Source: Doryteuthis pealeii (taxonomy: Eukaryota > Mollusca > Cephalopoda > Myopsida > Loliginidae). From it: DNA of 64,000 nucleotides. The stretch lies in contig CM042176.1 in assembly GCA_023376005.1 (NCBI GenBank), forward strand, positions 15,090,608-15,154,607, read 5' to 3'. Within the stretch, counting starts at the first letter, position 1. Every line of letters begins with the position of its first letter. The translations under genes were made by a program, and so were the position numbers. A model generated the notes under the pieces. It made no database searches. It saw only the letters and a list, made by a program, of their open reading frames with translations, and was not told the DNA's origin. This document shows positions 37,197 through 39,699 of the stretch, one piece after another.

Positions 37197-38348
37197 GAAA
37201 AAATTTTTTTAGATGGGGGGGGGGGGTGTCCAGATCTTGGAGGTCCACCAAAGAAGTTAATCACCTAATAATGACATAAAATAAGATTGGCGGACCTGAG
37301 CATCTGGAACTTATTTGTTTTTAATTTTTTTTCTTCTTTCAATGGATTATTATTGATTACACACCAATCTATCAGATTTGTAAAAAAAATTCTTAAAAGT
37401 TCCTTATTTTTCGAGTTTTCAGGGGTGCTCATTTCCCAGTATAAGTTTATAGTAAATCGATCCCCCATATCGGAACCGCTAGAACTGAACTTGCGCAAAG
37501 GTGTCAAAGTTAGGGTGGCCCAGAAAAAAAAAAACAAAAAAAACAGAACCCAAATTATTTATTTTCCCATTAAACTAACTTAAACCCAAACACCAACCCT
37601 AAACTCCCTAGTTAAAATTAAGTTTTATTACAAAATTTGTGGGTTCTGTTTTTTCTGTGTCATCTTAATTTTGACACCTTTGTGCAAATTCAGCCCAACT
37701 GTTAAGGTAGAGCGGTTCCGATATGGGGGATCGATTTACTATAAACTTATACGGGCTACTGAGCACCCCCTTGAAAACTCGAAAAATAATTAAAAAAAAT
37801 TTTTTTTTTTACAATCTGATAGATTGGTGCGTAATCGATAATAATCCAGTGAAGAAAAAGAATAAAAATTAAAAGCAAAAATTTTAGGGTTCCAGATGCT
37901 TAGGTCCGCCATAAGATTAATAAAATTTAGTAAAATACAAAAGTTAAAAATAAAAAATTTTTTTTCCGGAACCCGGAAAACTGAGAAAATATTTTTAGTT
38001 GGTGAGTTTAAAAATCGAATTTAAAAAATATTTTTTTTTTTACTTACTTTTTATGGCCCAGGGTTTACGCACGATGAAAGAGACGAGTAAAATTTTGATA
38101 TCTTCACAACATTTGGTCGAAATTAATATTTTATGATTTTGTATAATACAAAATTCTTTCATTTGTTCAAGAAGTTGTTTTGCTTTGGTGATGAGGGGGG
38201 TCAGTTGTTCGGATTCGGACCCAACAGAAAAAGAAGAGTTTGATAATGTCCCTAAAAAAATACTCTGTTTCGTGGTTGATTGTCCTTCGATAAAAAATAT
38301 TCCTATCAGTGAGAAAATAATAACAAAAAAACTATTAAAAAGCTTCAT
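2167..38348 (-). CDS. nrf-6-like: NRF-6-like membrane acyltransferase gene, 11 exons, 3' end outside the window
   Basis: Coding parts: 38048-38348, 29112-29275, 28005-28080, 24422-24518, 22100-22263, 20422-20589, 16386-16479, 13641-13733, 8044-8200, 4677-4756 and 2167-2268. All junctions are GT-AG with matching phases (1,0,1,2,1,1,2,2,0,2), giving 498 codons plus 2 nt without a stop. Residues 1 to about 22 look like a signal peptide. Residues about 80-212 form the Cys-rich NRF domain (DSFAKLQSGIMLGN, GLCVPNSCSAEDC). From about 213 the acyltransferase-3 membrane domain shows GIRFLSMAWVILGHSYYF, SVDTFFLLSGMLVTY, HRFYRLSPTYF and CMGWTWYLANDMQFY. Founder proteins (C. elegans NRF-6/NDG-4) act in lipid or drug transport across epithelia; the substrate here is unknown. 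Family members are usually 650-850 residues, so the last membrane helices should lie left of position 1. The use of the 20-22-kb copies of exons 5-6 is my choice, because that pair is frame-intact. Confidence 0.88.
2595..3330. mobile_element. Foldback MITE split by an LTR-like insertion
   Basis: The left arm (gttatttcctatagctccaa, ccattaaactaaccctaaac) ends at about 2741 and the complementary arm (agagtggtttctctttttt, gaagttataagaaataacc) resumes at about 3263. The intact relative at 31985-32190 shows the uninterrupted order. The intervening 521 bp are described separately. Confidence 0.65.
2742..3262. mobile_element. Candidate solo LTR inserted in a MITE
   Basis: It begins TGTTACGTAG and ends AAAACA, interrupting a foldback MITE at a precise point. 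TG...CA ends, a size of 521 bp and GC content above the neighbourhood suit a solo LTR. I could not find a clean target-site duplication, and no polyprotein is nearby. Open frames inside it are unlikely to be coding. Confidence 0.35.
3503..3728 (-). mobile_element. SINE-A (tRNA-derived), minus strand
   Basis: Read on the minus strand it has the tRNA-like head (B box similar to GGTTCGATAC, ending near 3728), then the family body with tgagtagcacagggat and ctagcattagcg. It is diverged but nearly full length. Confidence 0.75.
3761..3840 (+). mobile_element. Degenerate SINE-A tRNA-like head
   Basis: The segment ggggatagtttagcacagtc, then gaatcacaaggttctaggtt resembles the SINE-A tRNA-like head with decayed A and B boxes. 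It runs directly into the inverted repeat that follows. Confidence 0.5.
3833..4071. repeat. Inverted repeat with poly(A) loop
   Basis: Arms of about 85 bp share ctttaggcacccctttttga, ggacatgtttttc and caatatccggttgttt in opposite orientation, around a poly(A) near 3940-3965. It looks like a foldback element or two inverted retroelement tails. Confidence 0.7.
4288..4439 (+). mobile_element. Helitron-like 3' end, family H2
   Basis: It ends with a short hairpin (gtgaccttatggttcac) followed by gttttgtCTAG and then T. CTRR preceded by a hairpin and followed by T is the Helitron 3' rule. The same 150 bp ends the element at 13113-13606. Confidence 0.6.
4677..4756 (-). CDS. nrf-6-like: nrf-6-like exon 10: CMGWTWYLANDMQFY motif
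   Basis: Eighty nt, acceptor tctttcag, donor acaa|GTAAGT. It encodes CMGWTWYLANDMQFYIISP followed by IMIYLLY. C-x-x-W-x-W-Y-L-A-x-D-M-Q-F-Y is among the best conserved strings of NRF-6-like acyltransferases. Phases 0 in, 2 out. A foldback MITE begins about 120 bp from the acceptor side. Confidence 0.9.
4877..5258. mobile_element. Foldback MITE, arms about 165 bp
   Basis: Arms begin ggtaatctgaacattagcta and return as its complement at 5242-5258. They share catttatgtagctaatg, cacattttatgata and gtgttaaaaca. A related, interrupted copy lies at 28240-29017. It sits about 120 bp upstream of the exon 10 acceptor in the transcript sense. Confidence 0.8.
5259..5964. other. Intron 9-10 stretch without recognised genes
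   Basis: It contains two poly(A) runs (about 5527-5549 and 5591-5620) and otherwise unassigned AT-rich intron. The open frames here are short and have no family features. Confidence 0.5.
5965..6212 (+). mobile_element. SINE-A, full-length, plus strand
   Basis: The head acggtttagctcagtcggta (A box) and ggttcttggttcgatactgg (B box) is tRNA-like. The body contains actcagcgtatgagtagcac, gctgatggtaggtgtgg and aatctccttggtctagcg, ending in gccccgacaactttact. It is not a functional tRNA: stems are imperfect and 170 bp of SINE body follow. Confidence 0.85.
6405..7190 (+). repeat. Pair of 150-bp direct repeats around 490 bp
   Basis: Copies at 6405-6555 and 7046-7190 share gcgttattacactttactcc or close variants, atttatacatctcag and tttccaaggggaggtaatta. 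They resemble terminal direct repeats of a small element, but no TG...CA ends or primer site are clear. Between them is an (AG)n tract at 6688-6754. Confidence 0.55.
7216..7475. mobile_element. Two abutting Helitron-like (H1) ends in opposite orientation
   Basis: A plus-strand 3' end (taaaacttaaatatttgtgc, attttgCTAG at 7358-7361, then T) is followed by a minus-strand 5' end starting at 7475 (TCTTATTATAATGGATATTC, with tctgtaactgaaac). They match the ends of 38983-39667. Confidence 0.6.
8044..8200 (-). CDS. nrf-6-like: nrf-6-like exon 9: RLSPTYF helix and extracellular loop
   Basis: One hundred fifty-seven nt, acceptor ctttcag, donor gga|GTAAGT. It encodes LSPTYFILLMIYICLLKYFG, then GPFWYAEFDKGCSKNWWYN and LIYSNSYLQ. 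The family pattern is G-P-x-W-x-x-x-x-x-x-x-C-x-x-x-W-W-x-N-L-L-Y-I-N-N. Phases 2 in, 0 out. Confidence 0.9.
8437..9112 (+). repeat. AT-rich tandem array, 30-40 bp unit
   Basis: Degenerate repeats of attataattttRttgtatggtcaa fill this intron segment. The same unit continues at 10905-11140, on the far side of a Helitron-like insertion. Open frames in it are repeat artefacts. Confidence 0.85.
9113..10904 (-). mobile_element. Helitron-like element (H3-like) inserted in the tandem array
   Basis: On the minus strand it begins TCTATATATAATGGAGATAG at 10904 and ends ttgtttttCTAG at 9113, with target A and T on the sides and the same tandem array on both flanks. Near the 3' end is a short stem (ccactcgaagggcgg). 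Internal cattgaattttaactccc is shared with 55171-55594. A SINE-B tail palindrome is inserted at about 9240-9420. No helicase coding was seen, so it is non-autonomous. Two poly(A) runs lie at 10447-10535. Confidence 0.6.
9245..9412. repeat. Palindrome of two SINE-B tails
   Basis: The sequence gactattgtccccatcttca through the gtataacgtttcgtccgata core is followed by its reverse complement, pivoting near 9335. It interrupts the Helitron-like element, which resumes after about 9420. Confidence 0.65.
10905..11140 (+). repeat. Continuation of the AT-rich tandem array
   Basis: The unit (attattttgttgtatggtcg and similar) is the same as at 8437-9112. It starts directly at the 5' end of the Helitron-like element. 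Confidence 0.8.
11310..11400 (+). pseudogene. Possible decayed last exon of an nrf-6-like gene
   Basis: The plus strand reads ISILSISLVTFMLVGAPLSE then a stop; in the next frame AVMIEK follows. Family proteins end with a helix and a motif like E-x-P-x-x-x-L-E-K, which this could match if one frameshift is allowed. Similar sequence occurs near 18268 and 21101. The match is short and needs a profile search; it may only be a shared repeat. Confidence 0.25.
11395..12755 (+). repeat. Minisatellite, unit about 65 bp, about 20 copies
   Basis: The unit contains aataatgactgataaagcaa, gtagaattaggaagatgga and ggataatactagtcaaa. Copies are almost identical apart from single-base indels (for example gataagcaag and tatactag), a pattern suggesting sequencing error rather than old divergence. 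It lies in the intron between exons 8 and 9. Confidence 0.92.
12756..13112. other. Low-complexity intron with a conserved SINE-like tail
   Basis: (AAAT)n and AT runs at 12820-12890. At about 12965-13035 the minus strand carries gtctctgatgacggataaac and ctgaaaccattgg, similar in layout to the CTGAAGA...CGAAACGTTG core of SINE-B. No coding seen. Confidence 0.45.
13113..13606 (+). mobile_element. Helitron-like element, family H2
   Basis: The 5' end tattatactaaagctgagtt matches TCTATTATACTAAAGCTGAG at 28653. The 3' end has a hairpin (tgacccaacgggtca) then ggttttgtCTAA and T. It shares 150 bp with 4288-4439. It ends 34 bp from the donor of exon 8. Confidence 0.6.
13641..13733 (-). CDS. nrf-6-like: nrf-6-like exon 8: SGMLVTY helix and YIHRF loop
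   Basis: Ninety-three nt, acceptor tttttcag, donor tacag|GTAAAC. It encodes GMLVTYGTLKMLTAKEGKIN and WLYFYIHRFY. Together with exon 7 it gives SVDTFFLLSGMLVTY, and the Arg split at its end begins R-L-S-P-T-Y in exon 9. H-R-x-x-R-L-x-P is the conserved cytosolic-face motif of this family. Phases 2 in, 2 out. A Helitron-like element ends 34 bp beyond the donor. Confidence 0.9.
13960..14212. mobile_element. Foldback MITE, arms about 110 bp
   Basis: The arms share aaataggtcggaaaagtaaa, ttggtgtgggcat and gaatttagaaattactaagg in inverted orientation around a centre near 14090. An AT microsatellite follows at 14213-14245. Confidence 0.8.
14500..14890 (-). mobile_element. LINE reverse transcriptase tail, minus strand
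   Basis: The minus strand reads FGHVRRMNKGRIPKDLLYGE then GTRPAGKPCLRFKDVSKRDL, the classic end of an RTE/endonuclease-RT type LINE (G-H-V-x-R-M-x-x-x-R-I-P-K-x-L-L-Y-G-E-L). Further on, a His/Cys-type tail with LQPLHQRLPFKDRSVQPL can be seen. It is a fragment with no upstream RT domain. Confidence 0.8.
14891..15800. other. Unassigned intron 7-8 stretch
   Basis: It is somewhat more GC-rich than the surroundings and has no exon-like family motif on either strand. Two short open frames at 14939-15277 show no recognisable domain. It may be a retroelement body that I cannot identify. Confidence 0.4.
15801..16385. repeat. AT run, SINE-like core and CT-rich tract
   Basis: (AT)n lies at 15818-15850. 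The minus strand at about 15935-15990 has ctctgaagatgatttttata and aatcgaaacattgttcaat, a variant of the SINE-B tail core. A CT-rich tract fills 16060-16330, on the far side of exon 7's donor. Confidence 0.55.
16386..16479 (-). CDS. nrf-6-like: nrf-6-like exon 7: SVDTFFLLS helix
   Basis: Ninety-four nt, acceptor tttttcag, donor ttag|GTAAGT. It encodes NIISLMDMSGRFTFQVVDM and AMYSVDTFFLL with the split Ser completed by exon 8. F-Q-x-x-x-N/D-x-x-x-S-V-D-T-F-F-x-L-S-G is a strongly conserved family helix. Phases 1 in, 2 out. A SINE-type fragment follows the acceptor side at 16545-16795. Confidence 0.9.
16545..16795 (+). mobile_element. SINE-B fragment, plus strand
   Basis: It contains catggttaacggaataagta, degenerate repeats of aagRttcctgagtt, and the tail gaaacgttgtgcagataaca then ggataatagtccgaataat. 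The tRNA-like head is missing. Confidence 0.7.
16931..17033 (-). mobile_element. SINE-A 3' fragment in copy A, minus strand
   Basis: The plus strand reads taagtcgtcggggtgacgta, then cagtgagggagtctattcac and agaccaaggagattg: the SINE-A tail only. The counterpart in copy B is at 19768-19868. Confidence 0.75.
17231..17479 (+). mobile_element. SINE-A, full-length, in copy A
   Basis: The tRNA-like head ggctggtttagctcagttgg and aggttcctggttcgatacta has good A and B boxes. The body ends in ccgcccgacgactttact. A tRNA finder might call it a tRNA, but the missing stems and attached body argue for a SINE. Confidence 0.88.
17586..17752 (-). pseudogene. Duplicate of nrf-6-like exon 6, proximal copy, with 1-bp frameshift
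   Basis: It matches 20422-20589 including both splice sites but is 167 nt instead of 168. One A is missing from a homopolymer (five versus six As on the plus strand near 17735-17739). The lost base shifts the frame between LKKFF and LCFSIL, so the acyltransferase motif is not in frame with the acceptor. Homopolymer length errors are typical of long-read assemblies, so the break may not be biological. Confidence 0.75.
17830..18253. repeat. Long palindrome in copy A, arms about 200 bp
   Basis: The left arm runs from atgaatatgcatacacctgg to ggagatatcagattgg; the right arm returns it from ccaatctgatatctcc to tatgcatattcat. A loop of about 15 bp (atctcatcctcgtcg) separates them. Arms match with a few mismatches and a G-run indel. 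Confidence 0.9.
18255..18360 (+). pseudogene. Possible decayed nrf-6-like last exon in copy A
   Basis: The plus strand reads CIFITSILLISLVVFMLLGA then a stop; the neighbouring frame gives ALESAVTKTAFEF. It resembles 11310-11400. The weak E-x-x-x-x-K-like pattern is the only family hint. The counterpart in copy B is at about 21095-21195. Confidence 0.22.
18725..18935 (+). repeat. 33-bp tandem repeat in copy A
   Basis: The unit is acttttagtatataaaaatg plus YattggacaatgR, about 6-7 copies. Copy B (21570-21820) has about one more. Units are close to identical. Confidence 0.85.
19031..19128 (+). pseudogene. Opposite-strand nrf-6-like C-terminal exon relic (proximal copy)
   Basis: After an acceptor-like gttcttttcctcag, the plus strand reads GIVNRILSWKVFIPLSQL, TYCAYLIH and TQVVWI, then TGA. 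G-x-V-N-x-x-L-S-W-x-x-F-x-P-L-S-x-L-T-Y-C-A-Y-L-x-H is the conserved penultimate helix of NRF-6-like acyltransferases, a part missing from the minus-strand gene in this window. It lies 88 bp from duplicate exon 5 on the other strand. It may be an inverted exon, the relic of a second paralogue, or a live nested exon. Confidence 0.75.
19217..19377 (-). pseudogene. Duplicate of nrf-6-like exon 5, proximal copy
   Basis: It has the same splice sites and sequence as 22100-22263 except for a 3-bp in-frame deletion in the helix (one residue fewer). Taken alone it is intact. It cannot follow the distal exon 6: that exon leaves in phase 1 and this one needs phase 2. It could replace the distal exon 5 as an alternative exon, or be an assembly duplicate of the other haplotype. 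Confidence 0.7.
20066..20313 (+). mobile_element. SINE-A, full-length, in copy B
   Basis: It is the duplicate of 17231-17479, with the same tRNA-like boxes; it differs mainly by single-base indels in runs of A and C. Confidence 0.88.
20422..20589 (-). CDS. nrf-6-like: nrf-6-like exon 6, distal copy: acyltransferase-3 GIRFLS/GH motif
   Basis: One hundred sixty-eight nt, acceptor tttttcag and donor ctcg|GTAAGT. It encodes VGLKKFFLCFSILKNIEKLL, then GSLPAVHGIRFLSMAWVILG and HSYYFSITTL. H-G-I-R-x-L-S-M-x-W-V-I-L-G-H is the hallmark of NRF-6-type acyltransferases, and the final His is the conserved one of the superfamily. Phases 1 in, 1 out. The reading frame is intact here, unlike 17586-17752. 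Confidence 0.9.
20669..21095. repeat. Long palindrome in copy B, arms about 200 bp
   Basis: Counterpart of 17830-18253 with the same loop. The G-run in the right arm is longer here. It lies 80 bp beyond the acceptor side of exon 6. Confidence 0.9.
21570..21820 (+). repeat. 33-bp tandem repeat in copy B
   Basis: The same unit as 18725-18935, with about eight copies (tggacaatgacttttagtat, ataaaaatgtat). Confidence 0.85.
21914..22011 (+). pseudogene. Opposite-strand nrf-6-like C-terminal exon relic (distal copy)
   Basis: This is the tandem-duplicate counterpart of 19031-19128, with the same acceptor-like sequence, the same LSWKVFIPLSQLTYCAYLIH reading and the same TGA. An alternative donor (actcaa|GTAGTT) lies a few codons before the stop. 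It sits 88 bp from exon 5 on the opposite strand. Neither copy shows a frameshift. Confidence 0.75.
22100..22263 (-). CDS. nrf-6-like: nrf-6-like exon 5, distal copy: first transmembrane helix
   Basis: One hundred sixty-four nt, acceptor cttttcag and donor ctg|GTAATT. With the carried bases it encodes ITICLLFCSFILFGTLCDVY, a hydrophobic helix ending in the family's G-T-x-x-D-V, then a polar loop of about 34 residues (IPESEISTGLPNNEM and onward). Phases 2 in, 1 out. A second version lies at 19217-19377. I take this copy as the functional one because it pairs with the frame-intact exon 6. Confidence 0.85.
22605..22639. repeat. AT dinucleotide run
   Basis: (AT)n of about 35 bp, inside open frame shadows. 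It is one of many AT runs in the window. Confidence 0.9.
22671..23026 (+). mobile_element. Internally deleted mariner with both terminal inverted repeats
   Basis: TA at 22671-22672 and 23025-23026 flank inverted ends sharing agtaatgccattttgtttag and gacag. Between them is the last part of a mariner transposase: LFGPMKEGLRGTHYSSNEEV, then FYGAGIHGLIRRW and RNGDYVEKKG. These match the family end (L-R-G-x-x-F/Y ... F-Y-x-x-G-I-x-x-L-x-x-R-W ... G-D-Y-V-E-K). The DNA-binding and catalytic D-D-D parts are deleted, so it cannot transpose by itself. Confidence 0.82.
23230..23385 (-). mobile_element. Possible LINE polymerase tail, minus strand
   Basis: The minus strand reads KQPAFRVAEAWNKLPASIDG then NTAPFKISMH. 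F-R-x-A-x-x-W-N-x-L-P-x-x-I followed by F-K resembles the end of LINE reverse transcriptases. No upstream domain is present. Confidence 0.45.
23586..24060 (+). mobile_element. LINE tail fragments, plus strand
   Basis: From about 23645 the plus strand reads RSVGRPRLHFKDVCGRDMRI then TNTWVVDAVNRVIW, the G-R-P-x-L-x-F-K-D-V-C-x-R-D-M LINE tail. About 23865-23940 repeats part of it. The end, ACTVTCADADYF in one frame or IGLHSHLR in another, is the C2H2-like finger of the same LINE group. The front (23586-23643) has the repeated gttgatatgctgttaaaa motif. Confidence 0.7.
24215..24400 (+). mobile_element. Second LINE C-terminal fragment, plus strand
   Basis: It reads TKDCHSRIGLHSHLRRCR, the terminal zinc-finger-like motif of the endonuclease-RT LINE, and shares its nucleotides with 23815-24060. 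It ends 22 bp before the donor of exon 4. Confidence 0.7.
24422..24518 (-). CDS. nrf-6-like: nrf-6-like exon 4: end of NRF domain and entry to first helix
   Basis: Ninety-seven nt, acceptor cattgtag and donor cat|GTAAGT. It encodes LHMLPNHLGDRLNATVHC and PVWDTKAIIA, matching the family's last domain Cys followed by W-x-x-x-A-I-I-A leading into a helix. N-A-T is a possible N-glycosylation site on the luminal side. Phases 1 in, 2 out. The acceptor and first 20 nt occur again 137 bp upstream in the transcript sense (24635-24771). Confidence 0.88.
24498..24771 (+). repeat. 137-bp tandem duplication over the exon 4 acceptor
   Basis: Two units (24498-24634 and 24635-24771) share gggcaacatatgaagtccta, gaagatcccaaaaggtgg and taacaagt. 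Unit 1 contains the real acceptor and first 20 nt of exon 4; unit 2 repeats them and then diverges. Confidence 0.85.
24772..25377. other. Unassigned intron 3-4 stretch
   Basis: There is no open frame with family features and no clear match to repeats elsewhere in the window. Part of it (25080-25380) has moderate GC and may belong to the same element as the following tandem repeat. Confidence 0.4.
25378..25645 (+). repeat. Two-copy tandem repeat, unit about 126 bp
   Basis: Both units carry tgtcccgctaaRgggatagg, tcatcRtcaYgtgatc and ttRaccggtgaaaccagac. It may be part of an LTR or regulatory block of an unidentified element. Confidence 0.65.
26190..26520 (+). mobile_element. Decayed mariner-like transposase fragment
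   Basis: It reads VLAKHWIVEVQHSLYKPHLA then CRFVLHTLKIHLQSK, similar to the mariner pattern H-P-P-Y-S-P-D-L-A-x-C-D-F-x-L-F-x-x-L-K-x-x-L. Later NAKGTILKKVNVSF may be the end. The catalytic Asp positions are lost and stops are present. Confidence 0.45.
26521..27389. other. Unassigned intron stretch with one open segment
   Basis: Minus 27068-27346 is open for about 90 codons and includes PLVPQPEVCGEKQKVFLSRR, but it has no family signature I recognise and no exon phase linking it to the gene. A (TC)n run is at 26993-27008. I would treat it as a repeat. Confidence 0.35.
27390..27980 (-). mobile_element. SINE-B, minus strand, one near-complete copy and one fragment
   Basis: From 27980 down: a tRNA-like head (gcctagtggataaggtagtt, B-box-like gattgctggttcaatcctga), the body (ctatggttagcggaatgaga) and the tail (gaagaaggccggagggcata, ccaaaatgttgtacggataa) to 27655. 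A second truncated body and tail runs to 27390. The head ends about 25 bp from exon 3. Confidence 0.75.
28005..28080 (-). CDS. nrf-6-like: nrf-6-like exon 3: GLCVPNSCSAEDC motif
   Basis: Seventy-six nt between acceptor ttcaacag and donor gaag|GTGAGT. It encodes KVDFTFGLCVPNSCSAEDC and KHLFEE. The C-V-P-x-S-C-S-x-x-D pattern is the most diagnostic part of the NRF domain. It enters in phase 0 and leaves in phase 1. A SINE fragment ends about 30 bp beyond the donor. Confidence 0.9.
28240..29017. mobile_element. Interrupted foldback MITE, relative of 4877-5258
   Basis: Left part 28240-28496 (tagctacataaatgagagta, catgttttaacac) and right end 28938-29017 (cttcctcaaagtg, gttactctcatttaagtagc) match the arms at 4877-5258. 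About 440 bp, including an H2 Helitron-like 5' end at 28653, interrupts it. Confidence 0.7.
29112..29275 (-). CDS. nrf-6-like: nrf-6-like exon 2: NRF domain core
   Basis: Acceptor ttttcag at 29276-29277 and donor cag|GTAAGT at 29111-29110. It encodes LDSFAKLQSGIMLGNVFN and then GQYEECKSV and YCQAKV, close to the family core D-S-F-G-K-P-P-S-G-I-L-x-G-N and the Cys that follows. It enters in phase 1 and leaves in phase 0. The acceptor's pyrimidine tract merges into a very long CT/T tract described separately. Confidence 0.9.
29279..31125 (+). repeat. Giant purine tract (GAAA/GAAAT)n, about 1.8 kb
   Basis: The plus strand is almost only A and G with scattered T, in units gaaa, gaaat and gaaaaa. 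On the coding (minus) strand it is a CT/T tract touching the exon 2 acceptor. The long open frames on both strands here (Phe/Leu/Ser or Lys/Glu-rich) are repeat artefacts. Confidence 0.95.
31478..31835 (+). mobile_element. SINE-B, full-length, plus strand
   Basis: The tRNA-like head tggcctagtggataaaggag and ctctggttcaatcctggtca leads to a body with ctatggttagcggaatgaga, several aagRttcccgag repeats, and the tail aagaagccaggagggcacat then ggctgaaacgttgtacagat and ggacaatagtccgaataatg. It is the best reference copy in the window. Confidence 0.82.
31985..32190. mobile_element. Intact foldback MITE, arms about 95 bp
   Basis: It starts ggttatttcctataactcca and ends in its complement tggagttataggaaataacc. 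Internal ggttagggttaatttaatgg is shared with 2595-2741 and 37560-37600. Confidence 0.82.
32191..34180. other. AT-rich intron 1 stretch without recognised exon
   Basis: (AT)n at about 32305-32370, G/A runs near 32930 and 33070-33110. Segment 33640-33740 resembles 50110-50275 in part (aatttaatgaaatgttcagt-type). Minus 33763-34179 is open for 138 codons, with no recognised motif; its strand carries a tRNA B-box-like gcgagttcaatctccccac, so it may be a SINE-like repeat. Confidence 0.4.
34255..34480. repeat. GC-rich cluster of short hairpins
   Basis: Consecutive palindromes: cccccctaaagggggg, gcgcctcaggcgc, tgggcaataaaccca and ctgcccccaaaggggcag, enclosed by an outer pair gcgtcgatccca / tgggatcgacgc. 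A shortened relative (aaggggggcgcctcaggca, caataaacc) lies at 63110-63215, so it is a dispersed repeat. Confidence 0.7.
34678..37000. mobile_element. Nested foldback element, about 2.3 kb
   Basis: The outer ends aatttgggtcctgttttttc and its complement at 36970-37000, followed by ctaggtcaacct, form inverted termini. Inside are a second inverted pair (34937-35200 against 35225-35470, cattttatgtccgtgttttt) and a 37-bp-arm hairpin at 35208-35290. The motif gtaggaatttacgag occurs four times in both orientations. No transposase was seen. Confidence 0.7.
37020..37490. mobile_element. Foldback element with termini agcggttccgatatggggg
   Basis: Arms share agcggttccgatatggggga, tcgatttactataaactt and gattggtgtgtaatcgata in opposite orientation; the middle holds poly(A) and poly(G). 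A third, single-arm copy is at 37690-37915. These fill the start of intron 1, close to exon 1. Confidence 0.75.
38048..38348 (-). CDS. nrf-6-like: nrf-6-like exon 1: signal peptide and start of NRF domain
   Basis: The ATG at 38348-38346 opens 100 codons plus 1 nt, ending at donor a|GTAAGT. The first 22 residues (MKLFNSFFVII to FIEG) are a hydrophobic signal peptide. The rest is Ser/Thr-rich and ends with KCCEDIKILL and RKPWAIK, matching the family pattern of paired Cys, an acidic-hydrophobic stretch and W-A-x-K just before the DSF motif. The leftover base a joins tg of exon 2 to make the Met of K-M-LDSF. No other in-frame ATG gives a secretion signal, so this start is well supported. Confidence 0.88.
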
Positions 38349-38447
38349 GATTTTTTTTAAGAGATCTGTTTGAGAAAGTCGAGTGTCACTAAATCCTAAA
38401 GAAATGTACTTATTTCTCTTTCTCTACTAATATATATATATATTATT

Positions 38448-38612
38448 TATTATTATTTTTTATCCGACACCCCTCGAAAATAAACTTGTTTTCCGTAACC
38501 AAGTGGAGAAATATATATATATATTATATATATATATATATATATTTCTCCACTTGGTTACGGAAAACAAGTTTATTTTCGAGGGGTGTCGGATAAAAAA
38601 TAATAATGAAGA
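38448..38612. repeat. Near-perfect palindrome about 100 bp upstream of the start codon
   Basis: Left arm (attattattttttatccgac through ccaagtggagaaatata) is exactly matched by the right arm over about 66 bp, separated by an AT run. It lies in the likely promoter or 5' UTR of the nrf-6-like gene. No TATA or initiator could be assigned with confidence. Confidence 0.9.
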
Positions 38613-38982
38613 AATATTTTTACCTTAAAAATAATTCAACATTATTTAAATTAATTGAAAATGAATTTTAAAAAAAGAAGCCATAATTAACACAAAAACT
38701 TGATAAGCGCGCGAACAAGTTTAGTCCATGAAAATTCACTCAATAATAAAAAGGTTATGCGTCACAAGAGTGCTTGGCCGAGACCTGAGGGTCTTGGCTA
38801 ACTTCAAGGTGCGCACAATTGAATTTTTCGGCTTTTATTTTTAAGGATCGTTCCCTTCAAATTAGCAGCGACAGCCAACCTTGTAGGCTCTGTTGATCTG
38901 CTTTTTTTTCAGGAATATAAACTTCTTTTTCATCTGACTTCATTTGTTTTACAATTTATTATTTTGGTCATTTTTCAATAGA

Positions 38983-39667
38983 CTAGCAAATATAGGCACC
39001 CTCCGGGTGCAAGTATTTAAGTTTTAATGTAATGAAATATTGTATTAAACTAGAAAGGCTAATGAAACTAAATAAGAATACAGATAAAAAGATTTGAAAC
39101 AGAGGGAGTATAATAAAAGATTTGAAACAGAGGGAGTATAATAAAAGATTTGAAACAGAGGGAGTATAATAAAAAATGGAACAACTGAAACTTACTCTTC
39201 CATCACTCTCGTCTTTCATTGTTATTTTTTCTAATTTAAGTATTTAGTTAAAAGAGGAAGTAAAGAATAAAATGACAGTTATTTTATCTTGTTAATGGAT
39301 TTCATTTAAGATTCATTGAAGACATTTTTGCTTATATTCATTAAAATAAAACCAAACAGTTAGAAATCAATAATACCAAGCACATATTTATTAAATTCGA
39401 TTTTTTAATATTAATATGCAAATTAGCCTTCCCATTCACACTGTAAACCGCTATTTTGTTGTATATATAAATATAATTGCATGTTGTCCGTATGTAGACA
39501 TTGTTAACAGTATTAATAATGTCAGACAATTTTATTAATAATTGAGGTTTAGATAAAAATAAAATCATGGAGAATGTGATGTCAATAACTAAGAGAATTG
39601 TGACTTGAGTAGGAATATTGTTTCAGTTACAGACAGAAAAACACACAATCTCCATTATAATAAGAGA
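38983..39667 (-). mobile_element. Helitron-like element H1, complete, 685 bp
   Basis: On the minus strand it starts TCTCTTATTATAATGGAGAT at 39667, preceded by A, and ends with hairpin gcacccggagggtgc then ctatatttgCTAG at 38983, followed by T. A three-copy 32-bp repeat (ttgaaacagagggagtataa) lies inside at 39090-39175. It has no coding capacity. Confidence 0.7.
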
Positions 39668-39699
39668 TATGTGACGTCGTAAGGAAATTATTTGGGGTA

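Noticed and set aside
38349..38447. A TATA box and promoter for the nrf-6-like gene
   Set aside because: AT-rich sequence offers many TATA-like strings; nothing distinguishes a real core promoter.
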